Source: Agelaius tricolor (lineage: Eukaryota > Chordata > Aves > Passeriformes > Icteridae). From it: 64,000 bases of DNA. Numbering within the stretch: the first letter of the stretch is position 1; each line of letters begins with the position of its first letter. This document shows positions 24,701 through 34,229 of this stretch, one piece after another. The stretch covers positions 5,506,001-5,570,000 of the forward strand of contig JALJCS010000007.1 of the NCBI GenBank assembly GCA_023055355.1. Reading direction: 5' to 3'. A program made the position numbers and the translations under genes. Below the pieces are notes generated by a model. The model searched no databases. It worked only from the letters and a program-made list of their open reading frames with translations, and was not told where the DNA came from.

Positions 24701-26849
24701 ATTGACACTGGGAGCTCTGTGGCTGAGTTGATGCAGCCTCGGGTCCAGGCAATAAAATCTGATTTAAAACTGACACAGTTGCACCTCTCTCACGTTTATA
24801 AACCACCTGTTTAAGTCATACTCTAAGGGTAACTCAGACTCCTACCAACACAGTATCCAAATAATTCAGGGAAGAGAAAATCATGTTACAGAAAGAATAC
24901 ACATAAGCAAAATAAATCCATGTAGTTAAGCTATTTCCATGAATGTAATGAATGATTTTAAGAGTAAGCTGCTTTTTCTTTTAAACCACAAGCTTTTTTT
25001 GAATGATCCACCTCAGGACACCTTGATAATGATCTGGGTTTAGAAATGCTACTGAAACTCCCACAAAAAGGTGTAATTCACACAGAATGATGAAAGAAAA
25101 CCACAAGGAGTTTAGTTACCTTGACAGGGAAATGCAAAATTCTGAAGGGCAAGAAAACTATGATGGGCTATATATGGGTAAATGAAATATTAGAATTCTC
25201 CTGGAAGAAAAATTATTATTCCCATAATTAACACCAATTATTTTCCACAATCCTGTGTAACCAACATCAATTCATGGAGGGGAGAATTATTCAAGTACTA
25301 AAGCACATCTGATCTCTAGCAAAGCATTCTACTGTAAAATTGCAACATGCTCACTCTTCATTATGTTTTTGAAAACAAACACTTAGCATGATAAAATACT
25401 TACTGTCTTTTCTGAACTCTAACCTGAAACAAAAAGAAATACCTAACTACAAAATTTCCAATAGTGCCTCCAACTTCAGCACCTTCTGGAAGGTTCCGTT
25501 TGCTTTTTATTTAACAGAAAAAAAGAGCTGCACAGGAATTTCATGCCTGATTAAAACTCTGAAACTGTAATGCATTAAATTCCTATGTATCTCCTTTGTG
25601 TGAAAGGATGCTACAGTAACAGAGCTCAAAAGAGAGGCTGCCGACACTGCTTTCCTGGAATGGCAGCGCTACAGAGCAGAGCAGAAGCCCCACGGCCAGG
25701 GGCTGACAAGAGTAATTTAGTCCAGCAGCACATCGATGCCCCCTTTTCATTTTTACGAGTGGAAAAACACGCCGGTTTGGTCAGGCCGATGGTGACCAAA
25801 TTTTCGTTAGGAGGGTTTTGTGTGTGTGCTTCCAACAACCAGAGAAACTAGAGGCGTTCCCGGACGCGTGGAAGGCTGCAGGCAGAAGCCTGTAGGATCA
25901 GGATGCAGCAGTCGGGGAAATCCTCCGCACCCTGGGGAGGGGGGAGAAATAACCAGTCGCTGTCCTTGCAGCAGAGCGGGAGCTCTCAGGCTGCTGCGAG
26001 GCTCAGGGACACGAACAAAAGGGGAACAGGAGGAGGAGGAGGTGGCGCTTTCTGGCAAGAGGCGGCGGGAAGCTCCGGCACCCAGCGGCCCCGGCAGGAA
26101 GGCGCAGCCGCGGGGGGAAGGGGGGAGGGCGGGGGGAGGGCGGAGGGAGGACGGGCGAGGGCGGCAGCGCGCCACGAGGCGCGGCACACCCTCATGGCGG
26201 CCAGGGGAGGGGTGGGGAAGGGAGGGGACGAAGAGGAGGAAGAGAAGGAGGAGGAAGAAGTGGGGGGGTGGGGAGTGAGTGCCCGAGAACGGCCCCGGCC
26301 CGGGAGGGGGATAGGATTGGGGGGGGGAAGGGGGGAGCGCGTGGGCGGGGCCGCCGGGCGCGCGCGCGGGAACGCGCGAGACCCACGCGCCGCCGGGCGC
26401 GCGCGCGCCTGGGAAGGGTTGGGGGGGGGGGGGGAAGGGCCTGAGGGAGGCGATGGCGGGGGGGGGGGGGGGGTGTGGGTGGGGGAGGGGAACGGGGAGC
26501 GCGGCCGCCTCTCGCTTCCCTCTTCCCGCCGCGTTCCAGCGGGATGGGAAAGGCGGGGGACGTGGTGCCGGGCGGCGCCCCCGAGGCGAGAGTGGAAGAA
26601 ATGGGCGAAACGGGCCGGGGGTCCCCCCCGCAGGGAAGGAGGGGCAGGGAGAAGGGAAGCAGGGCTGACCGCCGCGATCGGAACAGGCCGCGTCCCCGCG
26701 CAACCCGCTACGGGCCTCCGGCCTCCCCTCGAGCTTCCCCCCTCCCTCCCGGGGGTGCCGCAGCCGCGGGAGCGGCGCGGGGAGCGGGGGAATGGGGCCA
26801 CTCACTTGTCCTTCTCGGTGCCGAAGATGGAGGCCAGGTACTCCGCCAT
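12660..26849 (-). CDS. U2AF1: U2AF1: U2 auxiliary factor small subunit (U2AF35), whole coding span
   Basis: U2AF1 is the nuclear protein that contacts the AG of 3' splice sites and, with U2AF2, recruits U2 snRNP. Coding exons, 5' to 3' on the minus strand: 26849-26806, 24365-24278, either 21418-21352 (Ab) or 20545-20479 (exon 3), 17192-17143, 16561-16463, 15335-15202, 14563-14471, 12798-12660. With one exon-3 version they total 714 nt, or 237 residues plus stop. All introns are GT-AG. Visible domains: first CCCH zinc finger (C18, C27, C33, H37); UHM with Trp134, the family's U2AF2-contact residue; second CCCH finger (C155, C163, C169, H173); C-terminal Arg/Ser region with a run of nine glycines, against about twelve in human. 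The human cancer-mutation sites Ser34, Arg156 and Gln157 are wild type. The start is the family-invariant [10 protein letters not shown]. Confidence 0.98.
14471..14563 (-). CDS. U2AF1: U2AF1 exon 7 (second zinc finger end)
   Basis: 93 nt with acceptor TTTCAG and donor GTAAGT. It encodes [15 protein letters not shown] and the start of the basic tail, and supplies Cys163, Cys169 and His173 of the second CCCH zinc finger. The codon for residue 161 (GG|A, Gly) is split with exon 6. Confidence 0.97.
14737..15086 (+). mobile_element. Solo ERV LTR, family A, inside U2AF1 intron 6
   Basis: A 350-bp element with TG...CA ends (TGTCACCG start, ACACCGCA end) and AATAAA in its 3' part. Near-identical flanks GTCCTC (14731-14736) and GCCCTC (15087-15092) suggest a 6-bp target duplication with one mutation. 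It is homologous to 1743-2126 and 50162-50621. It lies antisense to U2AF1, fills over half of the 638-bp intron 6, and ends 115 bases from exon 6. Confidence 0.8.
15202..15335 (-). CDS. U2AF1: U2AF1 exon 6 (UHM and second zinc finger start)
   Basis: 134 nt with acceptor TTTCAG and donor GTAAAT. It begins [20 protein letters not shown] and contains Trp134, the UHM residue that in this family packs against U2AF2. It carries Cys155, Arg156 and Gln157 of the second zinc finger near its end. The donor GG|GTAAAT is weaker than the others in the gene. Confidence 0.98.
16463..16561 (-). CDS. U2AF1: U2AF1 exon 5 (UHM domain)
   Basis: 99 nt, exactly 33 codons, beginning [20 protein letters not shown] and ending GNVYVK. 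Acceptor CTTAG, donor GTAGGA. It forms the first half of the UHM (RRM-like) fold. Confidence 0.98.
17143..17192 (-). CDS. U2AF1: U2AF1 exon 4
   Basis: 50 nt encoding [16 protein letters not shown] after a split Cys codon (T|GT). Acceptor TTGCAG, donor GTATGT. If both exon-3 versions were skipped, the exon 2-exon 4 junction would read GTG CTG TGA, an immediate stop. Confidence 0.98.
20479..20545 (-). CDS. U2AF1: U2AF1 exon 3 (TIALL version, U2AF35a-type)
   Basis: 67 nt encoding [20 protein letters not shown] then LR and the first base of Cys. Acceptor TTTCAG, donor GTAAGT. It is the distal of two homologous, interchangeable exons. The TIALL form corresponds to the main mammalian isoform. Confidence 0.97.
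21352..21418 (-). CDS. U2AF1: U2AF1 alternative exon Ab (TILIQ version, U2AF35b-type)
   Basis: 67 nt encoding [20 protein letters not shown] then SH and the first base of Cys. Acceptor CCGCAG after a strong pyrimidine tract, donor GTAAGT. It has the same length and phase as exon 3, 806 bp away. Joining both (Ab then exon 3) shifts the frame and gives TAA ten codons on, so productive mRNA must contain one only. Confidence 0.97.
23316..23392. repeat. Short tandem repeat in U2AF1 intron 2
   Basis: Nearly three copies of a unit of about 30 bp, 'acttgcagaagttatgtgttttaaagga'. The last copy diverges after 'aagtt'. Confidence 0.85.
24278..24365 (-). CDS. U2AF1: U2AF1 exon 2 (first CCCH zinc finger)
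   Basis: 88 nt with acceptor TTGCAG and donor GTTTGT. It encodes [20 protein letters not shown] and continues to PTFSQ. Zinc ligands are Cys18, Cys27, Cys33 and His37 (C-X8-C-X5-C-X3-H). Ser34, the human hotspot, is TCT at 24310-24308. Confidence 0.98.
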
Positions 26850-27080
26850 CTCCCACCGCCCTCCCGCCCGCCGGACCGCCCCGGCGCCGACGCCGCGTCA
26901 CAGCGACCGCGCCGGAAACGCTGCGCTGAGGGAAGGGGGGGAGAGGAGGCGGGGTCAGCGCCACACGCGGGGGCGCCGCGGCAGGCGCGCAGGGGCGGCG
27001 GGGCGGGGCCGTTGGGGGAATCTGCGGGCCGCAAGTTCGAGTCCCGCCCCCGGCAGCGGCTGAGGGGACGGAGCTGAGCG
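26030..27080 (-). promoter_or_regulatory. U2AF1: U2AF1 CpG-island promoter and first-intron G-runs
   Basis: About 1 kb of very GC- and CpG-rich sequence around U2AF1 exon 1, with no TATA box, as expected for a housekeeping gene. An ETS-type CCGGAAA lies at 26912-26918, about 65 bases upstream of the ATG. The intron-1 side holds uninterrupted G-runs of 14 (26421-26434) and 17 (26458-26474) on the plus strand. The long proline- or glycine-rich open frames here, on both strands, are composition artefacts. Confidence 0.8.
26806..26849 (-). CDS. U2AF1: U2AF1 exon 1 (coding part)
   Basis: ATG at 26849-26847 begins [14 protein letters not shown]. The last codon is split AA|A with exon 2. Donor GTGAGT. 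The start sits in the CpG island, preceded by a GC-rich 5' UTR without an in-frame upstream ATG close by. Confidence 0.97.
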
Positions 27081-27258
27081 GCGGTCGTGGCTTCCAAAAG
27101 TGCTGGAATAAAGGGATTCGCTCCAAAAGCGTGTTTGTGTTTGCCCACGTTCTGAAGGGGTTTAAATAAACAAACAAACAAACAAAACAACCAAAAACCC
27201 TTGTTTTTGGATTAAAAGCAGAGTAGAACGAAATTCTTTCTGATCGTTGTTTTGGGAG

Positions 27259-27881
27259 CGTGAAAAACGCTAATCACTTGGTTTTTTTTAATTTTAAAAG
27301 TTTAATGATAATAACATGGTTGTTGAAATAGCAGTATAGTTAGAGTAATAATAATTTGGACAATTTGGATTAGGACAATATAAGACAATAAAAACAAATA
27401 GTTACAGGTAGTCCGGGTACCCCTTTCTGAGCAGCACAAGCCCGAAAAAGGACCCACGTTAACAGAGGATTAACCCTTAAAAACAACGGCCTGTTGCATA
27501 TTCATACACCTCCTACATGATGCATAAATTCCATTCAAACACAGGATTCTCTCTGGTCATCGTCAACTTCTTCCTCTGAATCCTTACAGCATCTTCAGGG
27601 CTGAGCGAGGGGGGAAGAAATTTGTTTCTTCTGATAAGAGAGCAATAAATTCTCTGAAAGATTTAGGTGTCCTGTGGCTGCTATCTGGTGTGAGTACCTC
27701 ATTCCTTTCTTAAAAAAAATACCTCACATACATAGTTTCTATTTTAACTTTATGTTATAACCTAAACTATATTTATCACACTACTTAAGAAAATTAATAC
27801 AGCATAACTTTCTAACACAACACATTTAATATTCGTTTTAATATTTGCAAAAAGCCAGTCATAAAATACACATTTTTCTCA
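27259..27881 (-). mobile_element. Solo ERV LTR, family C, with GGGAG target duplication, upstream of U2AF1
   Basis: A 623-bp element flanked by GGGAG at 27254-27258 and 27882-27886. Read on the minus strand it starts TGAGAAAAATG and ends GCGTTTTTCACG (terminal CA mutated to CG). It is homologous to 40035-40659 (plus) and 33272-33740 (minus). It starts about 410 bases upstream of the U2AF1 start codon, in the same orientation as that gene. Confidence 0.8.
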
Positions 27882-28141
27882 GGGAGGTTTTATGGAATTA
27901 TGCGCCAGAAGCTGCAAGGCTGAACCCAGTGAACTGAAATTTTTGTGATGGAGCAGCAATGCACGTGGAAGAGTCCAATACTCTACATCACTGAAAACCA
28001 CATCCAGTAATAAACTTACTGGTTCTGCTGATTGAGAAAACGAGACTGAGTACTCAGTGTGAGATGAGTAAAATTCATGTCAGATGTTTTGCAGTAACAA
28101 ATACACTCCATAGAGCTCACAGCTCCAGTTGGACCATTTAC

Positions 28142-28262
28142 AGAATCACGGAATGGTTTGGGATGGAAGGGACCTTAAAGATCATCTTGTTCCAAGCCCC
28201 TGCCATGGGCATGGACACCTTCCACTATCCCAGGTCCCACTCCAAGCCCCATCCAATCTGAC
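28142..28262 (-). repeat. CR1 LINE 3' tip (minus orientation)
   Basis: It begins 'cagaatcacggaatggtttgggatggaagggaccttaaagatcatctt', the CR1 3' end reversed, and continues 'gccatgggcatggacaccttccactatcccagg'. Confidence 0.95.
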
Positions 28263-29320
28263 ACCTCCTGCAATTCCTGATCTGGTTTGATCTGTGCCCT
28301 GTCTCAGGACAGGGCCTGACACTGCTCTCATGTCCTGCCGTGTTCTTTCTGTGCTCTTTGGGCATGTAAAGCTCACCTGCTCCCTACTCCTTCCAACAAA
28401 CTTGCACTGATCTTTGCTCCAATGTTGTTGTTAAAGCCTTCAGCTGAAATATGTCAAAATACATTTTTCCTGGGGAATCAAGACATGTTTTCAATATTTG
28501 AAACACACTGGGTTGTGTGCTGGTGTGAGTCAGGGGAAGGGATCTCTGCCTGGCATGGTAACAGCAGGCAGTCTTTTTCCATATTTCCATTTTTTTTATA
28601 CCTATCTGTAAATCTCAGGTTAGTGATTTACTGTGGGTTACTCCCTGCCCCAAATTGCTCAGCTCTGTTGGGTTAAATGCTGCCACAACCCCTCCTCTGT
28701 TTTGCTCTGCCTCCTTAAGGCCTACTGTCATCAACCCAGGACAAAATGGTGACACCCAGATCTGGTTTGGAGATAAAAGGGCCGAGAGAAAAAACAAGGA
28801 AGGAAGCAGCTGGTTTTAGGAGAGGAGGAAAGGCAGAAAAAAAAATTGTGAAGTAAAAGAAAGCAGTGCTTGGATACAGAAAAAAAAAAAGATGGAAACA
28901 AACACAGAAGCTCATCCAGGGGGGTCAGTACATGAAGTACTTAAAGCATTCACTGGAAAATAGCACTTTCTTGTTGCCAGAGCCCAGAACTATGTGCTAA
29001 AGAGGTACCTGGAGTTCCAGGCCAGTGCACAGGACTTGGTTTCTCAGGTTAAAGGGATTTTGCTAACAGCGCATATGCAGGGATAATTACTGACCCACAC
29101 CCACCAAGCCCTTTGAACAAATTTGCCAGCACTCTGCTTGACACCTCTTGGAACAAGGCACAGCTGTGAGGAAAGAGAACCAATTTAAGATGTAAAGTCA
29201 AAAAAAAAATCATCTGAGAAGGCAGCCTGTGTACATTAGAACAGAGCTGTAGCTGGGAGCCTCATCTAATCTCCTTGCATGCCTATACTTCACTAATCAC
29301 CATGGTTATATAAGCAGATC
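28263..29320. other. No recognisable feature
   Basis: Unique-looking intergenic sequence with a few A-runs (for example near 28880). No exon or repeat recognised. Confidence 0.4.
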
Positions 29321-29466
29321 TTTGACAATATCCTCAATTTTAGCAGCCCCCAGGAGAGGCTGCACAGCCCAGCAGAGAAGGGTGAGGGTTTTTGGAGCTG
29401 TACCTTCCACATGGGTCTGGGCGAGGACCGGCTGTGGCTTTGTTTCATCTCTTGGGGCAGCACTGG

Positions 29467-29541
29467 TGGGGAGAGGAGAGGAGAGGAGAGGAGAGGAGAG
29501 GAGAGGAGAGGAGAGGAGAGGAGAGGAGAGGAGAGGAGAGG
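29467..29541. repeat. GGAGA pentanucleotide microsatellite
   Basis: About 15 uninterrupted copies of GAGAG/GGAGA, leading directly into the GGAAATTTC array. A short GGAGA remnant recurs at 29944-29960. Confidence 0.97.
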
Positions 29542-29947
29542 AAATTTCAGGGAATGGAAATTTCAAGGAAAGGAAAGGAAATTTCAAGGAAAGGAAATTT
29601 CAAGGAAATGTCAAGGAAAAGAAATTTCAAGGAAATTTCAAGGAATGGGAATTTCAAGGAAATTTTAAGGAAAGGAAATTTCAAGGAAAGAAAATTTCAG
29701 GGAAATTTCAAGGAAAGGAAAGGAAATGTCAAGGAAAGGAAATTTCAAGGAAATTTCAAGGAAAGGAAAGGAAATTTCAAGGAATGGAAATTTCAAGGAC
29801 ATTTCAAGGAAAGGAAAGGAAATTTCAAGGAAAGGAAGGAAATGTCAAGGAAAGGAAGGAAATGTCAAGGAAAGGAAATGTCAAGGAAAGGAAAGGAAAT
29901 TTCAAGGAAAGGAAATTTCAAGGAAAGGAAAGGAAATTTCAAGGAGA
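29541..29947. repeat. GGAAATTTCAAGGAAA minisatellite
   Basis: About 400 bases of irregular tandem units of 10-18 bases built from GGAAATTTCAA and GGAAA. Many units contain the palindrome GAAATTTC, and about 15 contain TTCAAGGAA. The long KERKFQG-like open frames come from this repeat. Confidence 0.97.
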
Positions 29948-30019
29948 GGAGAGGAGAGGGGAAAAGGGAAAAGAAGACGGCTTCTCCCATTCCATAGCAG
30001 CAAGCACAGGGGGACAGAG

Positions 30020-30825
30020 CCTGTCTGAGGCCTCCAGGGAGCCCTGGCCCTGTCTGTGCTGTGAGGACACTGCTCTGCTGCTGTGGCTGGGCCTGTCTGT
30101 GCTGTGAGGACACTGCTCTGCTGCTGTGGCTGGGCTGCACTGGCCCTGTCTGTGCTGTGAGGACACTGCTCTGCTGCTGTGGCTGGGGCAGCCCTGCCCT
30201 GCCTGTGCTGTGAGGACACTGCTCTGCTGCTGTGGCTGGGCTGCACTGGCCCTGTCTGTGCTGTGAGGACACTGCTCTGCTGCTGTGGCTGGGCTGCATT
30301 GGCCCTGTCTGTGCTGTGAGGACACTGCTCTGCTGCTGTGGCTGGGCTGCCCTGCCCTGTCTGTGCTGTGAGGACACTGCTCTGGTGCTGTGGCTGGGCC
30401 TGTCTGTGCTGTGAGGACACTGCTCTGGTGCCGTGGCTGGGTTATCCCTGGCCCTGTCTGTGCTGTGAGGACACTGCTCTGGTGCTGTGGCTGGGCAGCC
30501 CTGGCCCTGTCTCTGCTGTGAGGACACTGCTCTGGTGCCGTGGCTGGGTTATCCCTGGCCCTGTCTGTGCTGTGAGGACACTGCTCTGCTGCTGTGGCTG
30601 GGCAGCCCTGGCCCTGTCTGTGCTGTGAGGACACTGCTCTGCTGCTGTGGCTGGGCTGCACTGGCCCTGCCTGTGCTGTGAGGACACTGCTCTGCTGCTG
30701 TGGCTGGGCTGCACTGGCCCTGTCTGTGCTGTGAGGACACTGCTCTGCTGCTGTGGCTGGGCAGCCCTGGCCCTGTCTGTGCTGTGAGGACACTGCTCTG
30801 CTGCTGTGGCTGGGCTGCACTGGAG
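30020..30825. repeat. 53-bp GC-rich minisatellite
   Basis: About 15 copies of a unit of mostly 53 bp, with 43-bp short forms. The core is 'ctgtgctgtgaggacactgct' split by variants 'ctgctgctgtgg' and 'ctggtgctgtgg', then 'ctgggctgcactggccctgt'. The unit length is not a multiple of three and lacks stops, so every frame stays open; the predicted proteins on both strands are artefacts. Confidence 0.97.
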
Positions 30826-32808
30826 CAGCCTGGCACCAGGAGCAGTCCCTGGGCTTGGATGAGTGGCTGGGAAGAGGAGAGAGATGCTGAGTCAGAGCCT
30901 TGGAGAGGCAGCAGTGCAGACACTGCAGAGGGATTTGTGTGTCTCAGGGAAGCTTTTCCTCGGAGAGGCTTTAGAGATCCAGCCCCTGATTAGGAGCACT
31001 GCTGATTTACTGTCTGATTTATTATCTGTTAGGGAGAGCTTTACAATTGTGAACCAGGAAAATTAATAAAGTTGCAGGGCTTTTAAGTTCAACGCAGTAT
31101 TTGCTGTGATTAGAACTCTCATCCAGCAAGCTGCTGTGCAGTCTGGGGTCAAGGCCATCATTGGGGCAGATGCTGTTTGTAAAAAGCCCTCTCTCCTTAC
31201 AAGCCAGACAAAAATGCCATCCTCCCCCCTTTACAGAGGGGACAGAGAGAGCAGGTGATTTTCCTAGCATCAAGGTGAGCAGGAGATGAGCAGAATGAGG
31301 GTAAGAATTTGGGGATAGCCTCCTTGGCTCAGGTGGAGGGTTCAGCAGGCTGCACATGCTCTCTCCTTGCTCACACACGAAGCAGCAGGACCTCTGAGCT
31401 GGCTGTGAGGGTGAGGGGACAGAAAGGGGAATATTCTGCACTCAGTGGTGAGCACTGGTGTGTTTGTAGCCCCCTCTCCTTCATGACTCAGTGCACAAGT
31501 AACATCTGGTGCCCACAGCTGCAGCTTCACTTCTGGCTCCTCCAGAACCACTTCTTCATTTTTAATTTTTTTTTTTTTTTTACCCCATTGTTAACACTTT
31601 CCTTATCTGGGTGCAAATCACTTGTTTTCTCCCTGTTCTGCCCTCCCATGCCCCCTTGCTAGGCAGGAATTCCAAATTTTGTTCAGGATATGTGCTTGCC
31701 TGGCCCAGAAGAGAAGGTGTCAGTAGAGACTGTAGCAATTCCAGCTGGGCAGGAGAGCTCTAAAGCCATGTGGGTGTGTTTTCAAGGTGAACCCCATCCC
31801 TTGGCCTCTCTCTGTGCTGATCCCTGTGCTTTCCCCAAATGTGGGCAATTGGGCAGCATCACTGTGCTGTGGCCACGGGGGATGGCATCCCTATTCACCA
31901 AGAAAAGAAGAAAAATCTCTTTTCTTCTGCTTTCAGTGTGAGTGTAATCCTGGCTCTCCTGCCTCACACCTCCTCTCCCAGCCTTCTGAAGTGTTGCCCA
32001 GGGCTGTCCCTGATCCACCTCCACACTCCAAGGGCCAAAAGAATTCACTGTAAAACAAGCAAAGTCCATCTTGTAAGCAAAGCCAGCTGCTCCTTTGAGG
32101 GAAATCCCTCTCTGGGCTGTCCTGGGCAGCTTGGATGAAGCATTTGTGGGAGCAGCTGATGTCTTTTGACTTTTCTGAGTACTCTAAAGAATTCTCCAGG
32201 TACTGCTTGCTTGCTGCCCTCTGGTAATTTGAGGACCAAGAGGACACCAAGGCAGTGAAAGGAGAGAATTTGGTGGAAATCTCTTATTACAGTTCTCCTC
32301 CAATGACTTGTCCAGTGCCCCTGAGCCCATACAAGCTCTTTGCACAGTGTGGTAGTTTGAAATAGCTTGGTTTTTTGGTGAGGAAGGAAAAGGGTCAGAG
32401 TGGGTCAGGGTCAGGGTCATAATTTTCCTGAGTGCTCTGGCATTTGGCCAGCAGTCAGCCCACTGCACACAGGAAAGCAGCTTGCAGATCTGCTGTGCCC
32501 ATCCCATAATTTTGTTTGCTTTCAGGCTGTCTTCATTTGGTTGTGGTTTCCTGGTACAGCAGGACCTTGGCTCACATGGGCTCAGCCCAGGTTTGAGGGG
32601 CAGAGTTCCCTCCTCCCCTCCCAGATGTTGTTTTGTTCCATCTCCCACAGATGTGGCCACATTGTGAGTGCCTTGAACTGGCTCAAATGGCCAAGGTAAT
32701 AAGCTGGATCATTTTATCTTGCATTTTATCAGGATGGGGAAAAGGAGCTGCACTGCACAGAGGGAAGCACACTGCAGGAGGAGAGAGGGAAATCAGGAAG
32801 GATGGGGT
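30826..32808. other. No recognisable gene
   Basis: Intergenic sequence with chance open frames on both strands and no splice-site/coding pattern that I can support. Confidence 0.35.
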
Positions 32809-33005
32809 AGAAGGAGAGAAAGAAAGAGAGAGAGAGAAAGAAAAAGAGAAAGAAAGAAAGAAAGAGAAGGAAGGAAGGAAGGAAGGAAGGAAGGAAGGAA
32901 GGAAGGAAGGAAGGAAGGAAGGAAGGAAGGAAGGAAGGAAGGAAGGAAGGAAGGAAGGAAGGGAGGGAGGGAGGGAGGGAGGGAGGGAGGGAGGGAGGGA
33001 AAGGG
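32809..33005. repeat. Pure-purine microsatellite tract, GAAA/GGAA/GGGA
   Basis: 197 consecutive purines on the plus strand: GA/GAAA-rich, then about 22 copies of GGAA, then about 10 copies of GGGA. This stepwise change suggests successive expansion of point-mutated units. Confidence 0.98.
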
Positions 33006-33271
33006 CTTCTCCCTTTCTGTTGCAGCCAAGCTATTCAGCTCAAGCCTGTCATGGGACTGTACCCTCACAGTGGAGCTTTTTTATCAGCAAATATTAAATC
33101 TAAAAATAGCAGGTGTTTCTGCCAGAGAGCCAGAGCAGAGGTATCAGAGAAAGTTGTTGTAGGAGGGGCAAGAACCTCCTGCACATTCCCTTGGCTGTCT
33201 GCAGTTGAACTCTGCTCTTAGCTCCACATTCACAAAGAAGGGGATCGTGCCAGACTTATCCTGAAGTATAT

Positions 33272-33740
33272 TGTGAACAATGTCAGTCACTTGTTTTTAA
33301 AATTTTAAAAGTTTAATGGTAATAAAATGGTTATTAAAATAGTAATATAATTAGAGTAATAAAAATTTGGACAATTAGGATTTAGGACAATATGAGGCAA
33401 TAAGAACAAAGAGTTACAGACAGTCTGGGTACCTTTTTCTGGGCAAAATAAGCCTGAAAAAGGACACGCGTTAACAGAGGATTAACCCTTAAAAGCAACA
33501 GCCTGTTGCACATTCATACACCTCCTACATGATGCATAAATTCCATTCAAACACAGGATTCTGTCTGGTCAGTGTCAGCTTCTTCCTCTTAATCCCGACA
33601 GTGTCTTCATGGCTGAGCGAGGCAGGAAGAAGTTCATTTCTTCTGATAAGAGAGCAAGTCTAATAAATTCCTTTTTCTCTGAAAGATTTCGATGTCCTGT
33701 GGCTGCTATCTGATGCCAGTACCTCATTCCTCACATATAT
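33272..33740 (-). mobile_element. ERV LTR fragment, family C
   Basis: The left end reads TGTGAACAATGTCAGTCACTT. The body aligns to 27259-27728 of the family C copy upstream of U2AF1, including 'gttaacagaggattaaccc' and 'ttcatacacctcctacatgatgcat'. The right part of the family (about 150 bp) is missing or too diverged. TATAT occurs at both edges (33267-33271, 33736-33740), but since the copy is incomplete this may be chance. Confidence 0.75.
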
Positions 33741-34229
33741 TTACAGAAATTTCTTTGTTTAGGGAAAGAACCCGGTGGTAACAGAAAGCTGCAGAAAGGC
33801 AAGGCACCATAGACCCAGAGCAGGCTCGCTGCTGCTTGCCCGGCTCAGACGAAAAATAAAAAAAAATATCCTTCCCCAAATCCCTTGGGAGCTGTCCTGG
33901 CCAGGCGGGGGGAGGCACTGCAGGTGGCTCAGGCACTCCATGGGGGCTCTAAAGCTTTCCTGCCTGTGCTTTAGCCAAGAAGCCGCCTGAGATGTGTGCT
34001 GGACCCTCCTGGCGGCAGAGGAGCTGCTTCCCCTGACCTGCACACGGAATAATCGCTCCGGAGATGCTCGGGGGATGCTCGGGAGGAAGGCGCAGCTCCA
34101 GGGGGAATGCAGGAGTTTTCCATTGCCTTTGCTGGGGCTCCCTCCGCTGGCTGGAAGGGCTCGGAGCCCGCAGCGCTGCCCGTCCTTGGCAGGAGCTGAG
34201 CCGGGCATCATCCAAGGCAGGATTCCCTC

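Noticed and set aside
27030..27055. tRNA T-arm-like sequence (AAGTTCGAGTCCCG)
   Set aside because: No matching D arm, anticodon arm or acceptor stem upstream, and the T stem does not pair.
25807..27190. Long open frames (up to 456 codons) on both strands of the U2AF1 CpG island
   Set aside because: GC-rich composition depletes stop codons; products are proline-, glycine- or arginine-rich with no family resemblance, and they overlap the real U2AF1 exon 1.
29322..30820. Open frames of 200-293 codons over the tandem arrays (KERKFQG- and SSVLTAQTG-like repeats)
   Set aside because: They are translations of minisatellites open in several frames on both strands; no unique coding sequence or splice pattern supports a gene.
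30020..30825. CRISPR-like regular repeats
   Set aside because: Contiguous 53-bp minisatellite without unique spacers, in a vertebrate genome.
33267..33740. TATAT as a target duplication for the family C copy at 33272
   Set aside because: The copy seems to lack about 150 bp of the family at its right side, so the right-hand TATAT may be internal AT-rich sequence; not counted as proof.
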